Origin: Actinomycetes bacterium
GTDB lineage: Bacteria; Actinomycetota; Actinomycetes; Actinomycetales; Microbacteriaceae
Direction of reading: 5' to 3'
Length of the DNA: 12,320 nt
Assembly (NCBI GenBank): GCA_023390155.1
Contig: JAEWDJ010000194.1
Location: 1 to 12,320 of the forward strand
The first letter of the stretch is position 1, and each line of letters starts with the position of its first letter. The notes beneath the pieces are model-generated. The model was not told the DNA's origin and searched no databases. It saw only the letters and a list, made by a program, of their open reading frames with translations. A program made the translations under genes and the position numbers. This document shows positions 1 through 5,767 of this stretch, in pieces.

Positions 1-204
1 GACTACGGGCAGCAGCCGCAGCAGCCGCAGCAGCCCTACGGTCAGCAGCCGCCGCAGCAGCAGCCCTACGGCCAGCCGCAGCAGCCGTACGGCCAGCAGC
101 CGCAGCAGCCGTACGGGCAGCCGCAGCAGCCCTACGGCCAGCAGCAGCCCTACGGCCAGCAGGCGCCGCAGCAGCCCTACGGCCAGCAGCCCGCCCCCGG
201 CTAC
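1..204 (+). repeat. Degenerate in-frame tandem repeat encoding QQPYGQ-type units
   Basis: The DNA repeats cagcagccgtacggccag and close variants with irregular unit lengths of about 15-24 bases, always in frame with the membrane protein. Interruptions are only whole-codon changes such as extra CAG or CCG. The tract encodes the disordered N-terminal tail. It is the kind of sequence that expands and contracts by slippage, so its length probably varies between strains. Confidence 0.75.
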
Positions 205-525
205 GGCGCTCCCGCCTACGGCCAGCCGGCGCCCGGCTACGCGCAGCCCTACGCAGCCCCGGCCAAGTCGCCGATCCTCAGCATCCTGTCGCTCATCGGC
301 GGCATCGTCGGCATCGTGCTGAACATCGCCTGGGGGGTCGGCGTGCTCTTCGGCATCGCCGCGGTCGTCCTCGGCTTCCTCGGCCGCAGCAAGGAGCCGC
401 AGGCCAAGGGCTTCTGGCTGACCGGCCTCATCCTCGGCTTCGTGAGCATCGCGATCGCGATCATCGTGTGGATCGGCCTGGCCATCCTGTTCGCGAGCTT
501 CACGGCCAGCTACAACACGTACTGA
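1..525 (+). CDS. DUF4190-type small membrane protein with Q/P/Y/G-rich N-terminal tail (5' truncated)
   Basis: The reading frame is open from the first base and ends at TGA 523-525, leaving 174 visible residues with the start outside the window. Residues 1-85 are low complexity, built from variations of QQPYGQ, later PGYG/PAYG. Residues 91-128 form one hydrophobic segment (SPILSILSLIGGIVGIVLNI onward). A short cytosolic-looking loop follows, with GRSKEPQAKGFW at 128-139, then a second hydrophobic segment at about 140-166. This two-helix layout with a GR-x-EPQA-G-FWLTG loop is typical of actinobacterial DUF4190 proteins, whose function is not established. The disordered tail probably lies in the cytoplasm and may bind partners, which is inference. 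The gene converges on the methyltransferase with only 16 bp between the stop codons. The family call is fairly sure; the role is unknown. Confidence 0.8.
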   Translation, partial: DYGQQPQQPQQPYGQQPPQQQPYGQPQQPYGQQPQQPYGQPQQPYGQQQPYGQQAPQQPYGQQPAPGYGAPAYGQPAPGYAQPYAAPAKSPILSILSLIGGIVGIVLNIAWGVGVLFGIAAVVLGFLGRSKEPQAKGFWLTGLILGFVSIAIAIIVWIGLAILFASFTASYNTY

Positions 526-544
526 GCCGGGTCGGGCGGCCTCA
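523..544. terminator. Possible small bidirectional hairpin between convergent genes
   Basis: TGAG (523-526) pairs with CTCA (541-544), and CCG (527-529) pairs with CGG (537-539), with one bulged base at 540 and a 7-nt loop. The hairpin includes the stop codons of both convergent genes. No T-run is present on either strand, so efficient termination is doubtful; position is the main argument. Confidence 0.25.
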
Positions 545-1729
545 CAGCCGCTCGGCCAGCAGCGCGGTGTGCCGCCCGGCGATCCTGGTGAGGATCAGGG
601 TCGCCGAGCGGTCACCACTGAGCGCGAGGCGCTTGCGGAGCGCGGCGGGGTCGACATCCACGCCGCGCTTCTTGATCTCCAGGGTGCCGATGCCGCGCGC
701 CCGCAGCGCGCGCTTCAGATCGCGCTCCCCGAAGGGCAGCGTCTCGAGCACCCGGAATCCGGCGGCGAACGGCGTCTGCACCGGCTCGTCGGCCGTCACG
801 TAGGCGATGCCGTCCGCGAGCATCCGGCCACCGATCCCGCGTGTGAGGTCGCCGATGAGCCGGGCGCGGATGACCGCGCCGTCCGGCTCGTAGACGTACT
901 CGCCGAGCTCGCCCGTCTCCGCGTCCTCGCTGTCCGCGTCGGCCGTCAGCTCGTGCGCCTCGTCGCCGCGCAGCACGAGGGCCGCGCGCCGGACGCCCGG
1001 TCGGGTGAGGGCGCCGAACCACAGCCCGAGCTCCACGACCTGGCCGTCGGCCGAGATCCACTGCGCCTCCGCGTTGGAGGGGATGAGGTCGCGGTCGAAC
1101 CCCGGGCCGAGCTTCAGGCCGACGGATCGCCCGGTGGCGATCTCGTACGCGAAGCCGAGGGACGGCGTGTAGTCGTCGGGATCGGTGAGGCGCTCGGTCT
1201 GGGCGTGCCCGGCCGTCCGCCGAGCCGGGTCGAGGAACACGCCGTCGACCTGCCGCAGGTCGGTCTGCTCGGCTCGGCCGTGCACCACCGTCGCCGTCGG
1301 GAAGGGCGCGAGGTTGTAGGCGGCGATCGCCGCGGTCACCTCGTCCGCCTCGACCGCGGTGACCTCCAGGTCGATGGCGGCGAGGGCGAGCGCGTCGCCG
1401 CCGATGCCGCAGCCGAGGTCGGCCACGCGGTTCAGGCCCGCCGCGCGGAACCGCCCGGCATGGCGCGCGGCCACGGCGAGGCGCGTCGCCTGCTCCAGCC
1501 CCGCCTCGGTGAAGAGCATGCGGGAGGCGAAGTCGCCGAACTTCGCGTTCGCCTTGCGGCGCAGCTTCGACTGGGTCAGCACGGCCGCGACGAGCCCGGG
1601 GGAGTGCCCCTGCTTGCGGAGGTCGGAGACCAGTCGCAGCACGTCCTTCTCGGTCCGGTACGGGGGCAGGGAGTCGAGCAGCCGGAGCCCTTCCTGGCTC
1701 AGCAGTTCGACGAGTTCGGACCGTTCCAT
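542..1729 (-). CDS. Class I SAM-dependent methyltransferase with THUMP-like C-terminal domain
   Basis: The 395-residue product (from ATG at 1729-1727) probably methylates a nucleic acid or nucleotide-linked target in the cytosol; the substrate is not known. Motif I of the Rossmann methyltransferase fold is clear (VADLGCGIGGDALALA, about residues 102-117). It is followed by the acidic strand-2 end (VTAVEADE) and a FLDPARR motif (165-171) in place of the usual motif IV. A KLGPGFDRDLIP stretch follows. The C-terminal part carries LEIKKRGVDVDP, typical of the THUMP-like domain seen in actinobacterial relatives. The N-terminus is helical, with LTQSKLRRKANAKFG (51-65). GTG codons at 1738 and 1753 would extend it by 3 or 8 residues. 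I prefer ATG because homologous-looking sequence begins at MERSEL and the 1753 start would lie inside a CIRCE element. The gene is divergent from groES. Confidence 0.85.
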   Translation of the reverse strand: MERSELVELLSQEGLRLLDSLPPYRTEKDVLRLVSDLRKQGHSPGLVAAVLTQSKLRRKANAKFGDFASRMLFTEAGLEQATRLAVAARHAGRFRAAGLNRVADLGCGIGGDALALAAIDLEVTAVEADEVTAAIAAYNLAPFPTATVVHGRAEQTDLRQVDGVFLDPARRTAGHAQTERLTDPDDYTPSLGFAYEIATGRSVGLKLGPGFDRDLIPSNAEAQWISADGQVVELGLWFGALTRPGVRRAALVLRGDEAHELTADADSEDAETGELGEYVYEPDGAVIRARLIGDLTRGIGGRMLADGIAYVTADEPVQTPFAAGFRVLETLPFGERDLKRALRARGIGTLEIKKRGVDVDPAALRKRLALSGDRSATLILTRIAGRHTALLAERL

Positions 1730-1746
1730 GACCCTCACGCTACCTC

Positions 1747-1773
1747 TTGGCACTCACGTTGCGTGACTGCTAA
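1747..1773. promoter_or_regulatory. CIRCE element 1 (HrcA operator), upstream copy
   Basis: The left arm TTGGCACTC (1747-1755), a 9-nt spacer and the right arm GACTGCTAA (1765-1773) match the CIRCE consensus TTAGCACTC-N9-GAGTGCTAA with one mismatch in each arm. It overlaps the proposed groES -35 box (1759-1764), so HrcA bound here should block RNA polymerase. It also lies only 18 bp upstream of the methyltransferase ATG on the other strand, so HrcA could affect that gene too. Confidence 0.8.
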
Positions 1774-1788
1774 CGCACCCTCTAGACT
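1759..1788 (+). promoter_or_regulatory. groES promoter (sigma-A-type -35/-10)
   Basis: TTGCGT (1759-1764) and TAGACT (1783-1788) are separated by 18 bp. The -10 fits the actinobacterial TANNNT pattern. The predicted start of transcription is near 1795, at the left edge of the second CIRCE. The promoter therefore lies between the two operators, each overlapping one of its edges. Confidence 0.55.
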
Positions 1789-1792
1789 CTCG

Positions 1793-1819
1793 TTAGCACT
1801 CGCAGTGCGAGGCTGCTAA
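1793..1819. promoter_or_regulatory. CIRCE element 2 (HrcA operator), groES-proximal copy
   Basis: A perfect left arm TTAGCACTC (1793-1801), a 9-nt spacer, and the right arm GGCTGCTAA (1811-1819, two mismatches to GAGTGCTAA). It covers the predicted groES transcription start and ends 46 bp before the start codon. In the transcript it would also form a 5' leader hairpin. HrcA repression relieved by heat or protein misfolding is the established role of this element. Confidence 0.88.
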
Positions 1820-1865
1820 TCACGTCTTCTGTCAAGACACCGTTCGTCATAGGAAAGGGGTCAAC

Positions 1866-2162
1866 GTGTCGGTCTCCATCAAGCCGCTCGAAGATCGCAT
1901 CGTCATCAAGCAGGTCGAGGCTGAGCAGACCACTGCGTCCGGTCTGGTCATCCCCGACACCGCCAAGGAGAAGCCGCAGGAGGGCGAGGTCGTCGCCGTG
2001 GGCCCCGGCCGCATCGACGACAACGGCAACCGCATCCCGCTCGACGTCGCCGTCGGCGACAAGGTGATCTACTCCAAGTACGGCGGAACCGAGGTCAAGT
2101 TCGGCGGCGAGGACTTCCTCGTCCTCTCGGCCCGCGACGTGCTCGCGGTCGTCGTCCGCTGA
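1866..2162 (+). CDS. groES: Co-chaperonin GroES (10 kDa chaperonin)
   Basis: The 98-residue protein has the normal family length. It forms the seven-subunit lid that closes the GroEL folding chamber in the cytosol. The N-terminus VSIKPLEDRIVIKQ is the standard beta-barrel opening. The GroEL-binding mobile loop spans roughly residues 17-36 with the hydrophobic contact GLVIP. EGEVVAVGPGR and GDKVIYSKYGGTEVK are family hallmarks, and the C-terminal DVLAVVVR closes the barrel. Translation starts at GTG 1866 behind a strong AGGAAAGGGG site (1851-1860). Two CIRCE elements upstream indicate HrcA heat-shock control. No groEL follows: the next gene is an unrelated permease, so the chaperonin partner must be encoded elsewhere. 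Confidence 0.97.
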   Translation: MSVSIKPLEDRIVIKQVEAEQTTASGLVIPDTAKEKPQEGEVVAVGPGRIDDNGNRIPLDVAVGDKVIYSKYGGTEVKFGGEDFLVLSARDVLAVVVR

Positions 2163-2176
2163 CGCACCCCGCTCCA

Positions 2177-2212
2177 CGACCGGCCGGTATGCCCTTGGCA
2201 TCGGGGCCGTCG
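2177..2212 (+). terminator. Probable groES terminator hairpin
   Basis: ATGCC (2189-2193), loop CTT, GGCAT (2197-2201) forms the top stem. An internal loop follows, then CGGCC (2181-2185) pairs with GGCCG (2205-2209), and CGA (2177-2179) pairs with TCG (2210-2212). It lies 15 bp after the groES stop. The downstream tail is only slightly T-rich (tcgttctg), so this is a GC-type terminator at best. It would separate groES from the permease gene. Confidence 0.5.
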
Positions 2213-2242
2213 TCGTTCTGCGGCGCTGTCGGCACGCCTCGC

Positions 2243-2248
2243 TAGAGT
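2243..2248 (+). promoter_or_regulatory. Candidate -10 box for a leaderless permease transcript
   Basis: TAGAGT fits the TANNNT -10 pattern and is followed by exactly 6 nt before the GTG start at 2255. No Shine-Dalgarno sequence precedes that GTG. Transcription starting at or next to the GTG would give a leaderless mRNA, common in actinobacteria. No convincing -35 box is visible. Confidence 0.4.
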
Positions 2249-2254
2249 CGACGG

Positions 2255-3181
2255 GTGGCACCGCCTCCTCCTCCCACCGAACACCGCACCTCCGGGCTGC
2301 TCTTCGCGATCTCCGCGCACGTCCTCTGGGGTGTGCTCACCCTGTACTTCATCGCCCTGACGCCGACGACGGCGTGGGAGATCGTGGCGTGGCGGGTGAT
2401 CTTCTCGCTCGTGTTCTGCGCCCTGCTGCTGACCGTCACGCGGGCGTGGCGCCCGTTCACGTCGCTGATCCGCTCCCCGCGCATCCTCTTCACGATGGGC
2501 CTCGCGGGCGCGCTGATCTACGTGAACTGGCAGACCTACGTGCTCGCGACCGTCACCGGGCACGTGGTGGAGGCGGCACTCGGCTACTTCATCAACCCGA
2601 TCGTCACGGTCCTGCTCGGCGTCCTCGTCCAGCGCGAGCGGCTGCGGCCGGCCCAGTGGGTCGCCGTCGGTCTGAGCGCGGTCGCCGTCGTCGTGCTCGC
2701 GGTCGGCTACGGCGCCTTCCCGTGGATCGCCCTGCTGCTGGCCTTCTCGTTCGGGTTCTACGGCCTGATCAAGAAGCGTGTGGGGCCGACGGTCGACGCC
2801 GTCTCCGGGCTCACCCTAGAGACCATGTGGCTGACACCGGTCGCCGTCGTCCAGCTGGTCGTGGTGGGCCTGACGACCGGGATCACGCTGGGGGCGTACG
2901 GCCCCTGGCACACCGTCGCCCTCGCCGGCGCCGGCGTCGTGACGGCCGTCCCGCTGCTGTTCTTCGCGGCGGCGTCGCGCCGGCTGCCGCTGGTCTACCT
3001 CGGATTCGTGCAGTACGTGACGCCGCTCATCCAGTTCCTGGTCGGGGTGTTCGTGCTGCACGAGGCGATGCCGCCGGAGCGCTGGCTGGGCTTCGGGATC
3101 GTGTGGCTCGCGCTGATCGTGCTCAGCGTCGACATGATCGCCGCCGCTCGCGCCGGTCGCCGGGTGGCACGGCTAGCGTAG
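2255..3181 (+). CDS. rarD: RarD/EamA-family drug/metabolite-type permease
   Basis: The 308-residue protein is an integral membrane transporter of the EamA (DMT) superfamily, RarD branch. The substrate is not established for this branch. About ten hydrophobic helices can be traced, from residues 13-33 to 277-297. RarD-like features are HVLWGVLTLYF (22-32), the EIVAWRVIFS block (42-51), the NWQTYVLA segment (91-98), LGYFINPIVTVLLG (109-122) and, in the second half, VYLGFVQYVTPLIQFLVGV (247-265). The length is normal for the family. GTG 2255 is chosen because it directly follows a -10-like box and gives a plausible short proline-rich cytosolic N-terminus; no ribosome site is seen. The gene ends 4 bp before the Lrp-type regulator. 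Confidence 0.88.
   Translation: MAPPPPPTEHRTSGLLFAISAHVLWGVLTLYFIALTPTTAWEIVAWRVIFSLVFCALLLTVTRAWRPFTSLIRSPRILFTMGLAGALIYVNWQTYVLATVTGHVVEAALGYFINPIVTVLLGVLVQRERLRPAQWVAVGLSAVAVVVLAVGYGAFPWIALLLAFSFGFYGLIKKRVGPTVDAVSGLTLETMWLTPVAVVQLVVVGLTTGITLGAYGPWHTVALAGAGVVTAVPLLFFAAASRRLPLVYLGFVQYVTPLIQFLVGVFVLHEAMPPERWLGFGIVWLALIVLSVDMIAAARAGRRVARLA
3174..3179 (+). promoter_or_regulatory. Candidate -10 box for a leaderless regulator transcript
   Basis: TAGCGT lies 6 nt before the regulator's GTG at 3186, the same spacing as at the permease start. It sits in the last codons of the permease gene; the final T is also the first base of the permease stop. The AGGGGC between box and GTG is too close to act as a normal Shine-Dalgarno site. 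Read-through from the permease is an alternative. Confidence 0.38.
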
Positions 3182-3185
3182 GGGC

Positions 3186-4181
3186 GTGGCCATCTCCACC
3201 GACTTCGACGAACTCGACGCCCGCATCGCGGCAGCGCTCCAGGCGAACGGACGCGCCAGCTGGGGGCTGATCGCCAAGGTGATCGACGCGCCCGTGCGCA
3301 CGATCGCCCGGCGAGGCCAGCGCCTCTTGGATGTCGGGGCGGTGCGTGTCTCGACCTACCTCGACACCACGCGGGTCGGGGATGCGCGGCCCTTGATCAT
3401 CCAGATCGGCACGCGGCCGGGGCACGCGCTCGCGGTGGCCCGAGCACTGGCCACCCGCTCGGACGCGTCGAGCGTGTCGGTGCTGGAGAGCGGCGCGGAC
3501 GTGATCTGCCAGCTGATGCCGCGCACGCCCGAGGAGAGCGCGCGTCTCGTCGTGGAGGAGCTCCCCGAGCTCGACCACCTGGTGTCCGTGCGTGTGGGGA
3601 CGGTGCTCAAGTTCTTCCGCTCCGGGTTCGATTGGACCGCCATCCCGCTGCCCGACGAGACCCTCGCGCGGCTGCGCAGCGGCGATGAGGAGGCGCCGCG
3701 CGCGACCGGGCGTGTGGTCCTCACCGCGGACGACGACCGGCTCGTGGCCGTGCTCGCCGAGGACGGCCGCGCCACCGCCAGCGACGTCGCCGATCGCATC
3801 GGGGTGACGCCGCCGACGGTGAAGCGCCGCCTGGACGCACTGCTCGCGGCGGGTGTGCTGCACGTGCGGACCGAGATCAGCCCCGCCCTGCACGGCTTGC
3901 GGGTGGAGGCGCTCACCTGGCTGCAGGTCTCGCCGGACCGGGTCGAGGAGGTCGGCGAGGCGCTGGGGCGGCACCCCTCCGTCCGGTTCTGTGCGGCGTG
4001 CACGGGGGCGACCCAGCTGCTGGTGGACTGCGTGGTGGCGGACGAGCAGGCGCTCTACCGGTTCCTCACCGAGGATGTCGCTGCGCTCGAGGTCACGGCC
4101 GCCCAGACCTCCGTCGTCCTGGCGCCGGTCCGACGAGGTCCGATGTTGGTCCCCGAGATGGCAGATGTGGCTGATTTGTAA
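3186..4181 (+). CDS. Lrp/AsnC-type transcriptional regulator with two HTH-RAM modules
   Basis: The 331-residue protein is about twice the usual Lrp/AsnC length and shows two copies of the family layout. Module 1 has a winged HTH at about 7-55 (DELDARIAAALQANGRASWG, recognition helix near VRTIARRGQRL) and a ligand-type RAM domain at about 68-145. Module 2 has HTH at about 182-230 (DDRLVAVLAEDGRATASDVA, recognition helix near TPPTVKRRLDALL) and RAM at about 238-318. Single-module relatives bind amino acids or related metabolites and form oligomers; here one chain may act as a built-in dimer. Its place directly upstream of the amine/amino-acid operon suggests it controls that operon, perhaps sensing its substrate. 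The GTG start is supported by the HTH beginning at residue 7. Confidence 0.87.
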   Translation: MAISTDFDELDARIAAALQANGRASWGLIAKVIDAPVRTIARRGQRLLDVGAVRVSTYLDTTRVGDARPLIIQIGTRPGHALAVARALATRSDASSVSVLESGADVICQLMPRTPEESARLVVEELPELDHLVSVRVGTVLKFFRSGFDWTAIPLPDETLARLRSGDEEAPRATGRVVLTADDDRLVAVLAEDGRATASDVADRIGVTPPTVKRRLDALLAAGVLHVRTEISPALHGLRVEALTWLQVSPDRVEEVGEALGRHPSVRFCAACTGATQLLVDCVVADEQALYRFLTEDVAALEVTAAQTSVVLAPVRRGPMLVPEMADVADL

Positions 4182-4194
4182 ACATCGTGTTGCA
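4177..4194. promoter_or_regulatory. Imperfect palindrome TGTAA-N8-TTGCA, possible regulator site
   Basis: TGTAA (4177-4181) and TTGCA (4190-4194) are inverted with one mismatch. The site overlaps the regulator's stop codon at the edge of the relatively AT-rich intergenic region upstream of the operon. A role as an operator is speculative. Confidence 0.2.
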
Positions 4195-4213
4195 GAAGTG
4201 GCCGAAACCTAAA

Positions 4214-4239
4214 TTAACGATTGCGATTGTGGCCGTTAA
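4214..4239. promoter_or_regulatory. Inverted repeat TTAACG-N14-CGTTAA, candidate operator
   Basis: TTAACG (4214-4219) and CGTTAA (4234-4239) are perfect inverted arms, and the spacer contains the candidate -35 box. The region is clearly less GC-rich than its surroundings. It is the best candidate binding site for the upstream two-module Lrp-type protein, with no experimental support. Confidence 0.4.
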
Positions 4240-4249
4240 CGCATAACCT
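4221..4249 (+). promoter_or_regulatory. Promoter of the PuuC-like/ABC importer operon
   Basis: TTGCGA (4221-4226) and TAACCT (4244-4249) are spaced by 17 bp, a good sigma-A-type match. The predicted transcription start is near 4256, giving a leader of about 20 nt. The leader holds the ribosome site GGAGAGAGGG (4262-4271) before the ATG at 4277. Confidence 0.55.
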
Positions 4250-4276
4250 CACTTCAACCACGGAGAGAGGGCGGCA

Positions 4277-5767
4277 ATGGGACACACCTGGCAGCACGAG
4301 GCGGAGGGCCTGGTCTGGGCGACCGAGCCGCTCGTGGACGGCCGCCGCCGCCCCTCCGACTCCACGGGCGCGTTCGAGCTCGTGAGCCCGCGCGACGGGG
4401 CTGTGCTCGCCGAGGTGGCCGACGGGACGGCCTCCGACATCGACGCAGCCGTCCGTTCCGCCCGCGCTGCGTTCGACAGCGGCGTCTGGTCGCGGGCAGC
4501 CGCCATCGAGCGCGGCCGCACCCTGATGCGCTTCGGTGACCTGGTCGAGGCGAACGCTCGTGAGCTGGCGCTGCGCATCGCTCTGGAGATGGGCAAGCCC
4601 GTGCAGGACGCCCTCGGCGTGGAGCTCCGGGCGGTCGCCCAGTGCCTGCGCTGGTACGGCCAGTTGGCCGACAAGCTTCCCGACGAGGCGCCGCAGGGCA
4701 CGCCCGACGCTCTCGCCCTCGTGACCCGCGAGCCCGCCGGCGTGGTCGGCGCCGTCGTGCCGTGGAACTTCCCGCTCACCATGACCGCGTGGAAGCTCGG
4801 ACCGGCGCTCGCCGCGGGCAACAGCGTCGTGCTCAAGCCGGCGGAGCAGACCAGCGTCTCCGCTCTCCGCCTGGGGGAGCTCGCGCTGCAGGCCGGCCTC
4901 CCGGCCGGCGTCCTCAACGTGGTCCCCGGCCGCGGCGACACCGTCGGCGAGGCGCTTGGCCGGCACCCGGACGTCGACGTCCTGACCTTCACCGGCTCCG
5001 TCGGAGTCGGCCGCCGTTTCCTCGTCTATTCGGCGGAGTCCAACGGGAAGCGGGTCTGGCCCGAGCTCGGTGGCAAGTCCGCCTCGGTCGTCCTGAGCGA
5101 CGCCGACATCGCGGCGGCCGGGCGCACGAGCGCCTGGGGCGCCTTCTACAACCAGGGTCAGATGTGCAGCGCGTCCTCGCGGATGGTCGTCCTCCGCGAC
5201 GTGCACGACCGCGCGGTCGAGGCCGCCGTTGCCCAGGCCGCGGCGATGGCGCCGGCGGACCCGCTGAGCGGGGACGCGGCCAGCGGCGCCGTGGTGAGCG
5301 AGCGCCAGCTCGAGCGCATCCTGGGCTTCGTGGAGCGTGCCATCGCCGACGGCGCGACGCTCGCCGCCGGCTCCGCCGCTCGCCACGACATCGGCACCGG
5401 ACGAGGCAGTTACATCGCCCCGATCATCCTCACCGACGTGCGCCCGGACATGGAGATCGCGCAGGCCGAGGTGTTCGGACCCGTCCTCTCCGTGCTCGCG
5501 GTGGACTCGGTCGACGAGGCGGTCACGGTCGCGAACGGCACGCCGTTCGGGCTCGGCGCCGGGCTCTGGACACGCGACCTCTCCGCCGCGCACCGCGTCT
5601 CGCGCCGGCTGCGCGCGGGCACGGTCTGGGTGAACTGCTACGAGGAGGGCGATATGTCGATGCCCTTCGGCGGTGTCGGCGACAGCGGATTCGGCCGGGA
5701 CAAGGGCGCGCACGCGGTGGACAAGTACACCGACGTGAAGAGCACCTGGATCGAGCTCGGCGCATGA
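4277..5767 (+). CDS. NAD(P)-dependent aldehyde dehydrogenase, PuuC-like
   Basis: The 496-residue protein has normal ALDH-superfamily length and oxidises an aldehyde to its acid in the cytosol. Key residues are in place: Asn164 in VPWNFP, cofactor-binding Lys187 in LKPAE, general base Glu263 in PELGGKS, catalytic Cys297 in YNQGQMCSAS, and Glu398 in EVFGP. The C-terminal blocks EGDMSMPFGG (456-465) and SGFGRDKGAHAVDKYTDVKS (470-489) closely resemble PuuC, the gamma-glutamyl-aminobutyraldehyde dehydrogenase of the putrescine pathway. Betaine- or other omega-aminoaldehyde activity is possible. The ATG has a good site, GGAGAGAGGG, 5 nt upstream. The next gene, a PuuD-like hydrolase, overlaps by 4 nt, which supports a gamma-glutamylated substrate. 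This is the first gene of a six-gene operon. Confidence 0.92.
   Translation: MGHTWQHEAEGLVWATEPLVDGRRRPSDSTGAFELVSPRDGAVLAEVADGTASDIDAAVRSARAAFDSGVWSRAAAIERGRTLMRFGDLVEANARELALRIALEMGKPVQDALGVELRAVAQCLRWYGQLADKLPDEAPQGTPDALALVTREPAGVVGAVVPWNFPLTMTAWKLGPALAAGNSVVLKPAEQTSVSALRLGELALQAGLPAGVLNVVPGRGDTVGEALGRHPDVDVLTFTGSVGVGRRFLVYSAESNGKRVWPELGGKSASVVLSDADIAAAGRTSAWGAFYNQGQMCSASSRMVVLRDVHDRAVEAAVAQAAAMAPADPLSGDAASGAVVSERQLERILGFVERAIADGATLAAGSAARHDIGTGRGSYIAPIILTDVRPDMEIAQAEVFGPVLSVLAVDSVDEAVTVANGTPFGLGAGLWTRDLSAAHRVSRRLRAGTVWVNCYEEGDMSMPFGGVGDSGFGRDKGAHAVDKYTDVKSTWIELGA

Noticed and set aside
1..250. Short regularly repeated units suggesting a CRISPR array
   Set aside because: Units are in-frame codon repeats with no distinct spacers; they encode a protein tail.
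1730..1753. Earlier GTG starts for the methyltransferase at 1753 and 1738
   Set aside because: 1753 lies inside the CIRCE element; added residues look unrelated to the family. 1738 remains possible but less likely than ATG 1729.
569..1819. Plus-strand open frame of about 416 codons opposite the methyltransferase
   Set aside because: Low-complexity Arg/Glu/Gly-rich translation with no motif; the minus strand carries a clear methyltransferase motif I and FLDPARR.
2374..3270. Alternative plus-strand frame over the permease and start of the regulator
   Set aside because: Arg/Ala/Asp-rich shadow; the frame starting at 2255 encodes clear membrane helices.
4642..5763. Plus-strand frame overlapping the aldehyde dehydrogenase, continuous with the PuuD-like gene
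   Set aside because: It is just the upstream open extension of the PuuD-like frame; translation there is Arg-rich nonsense and the true start is ATG 5764.
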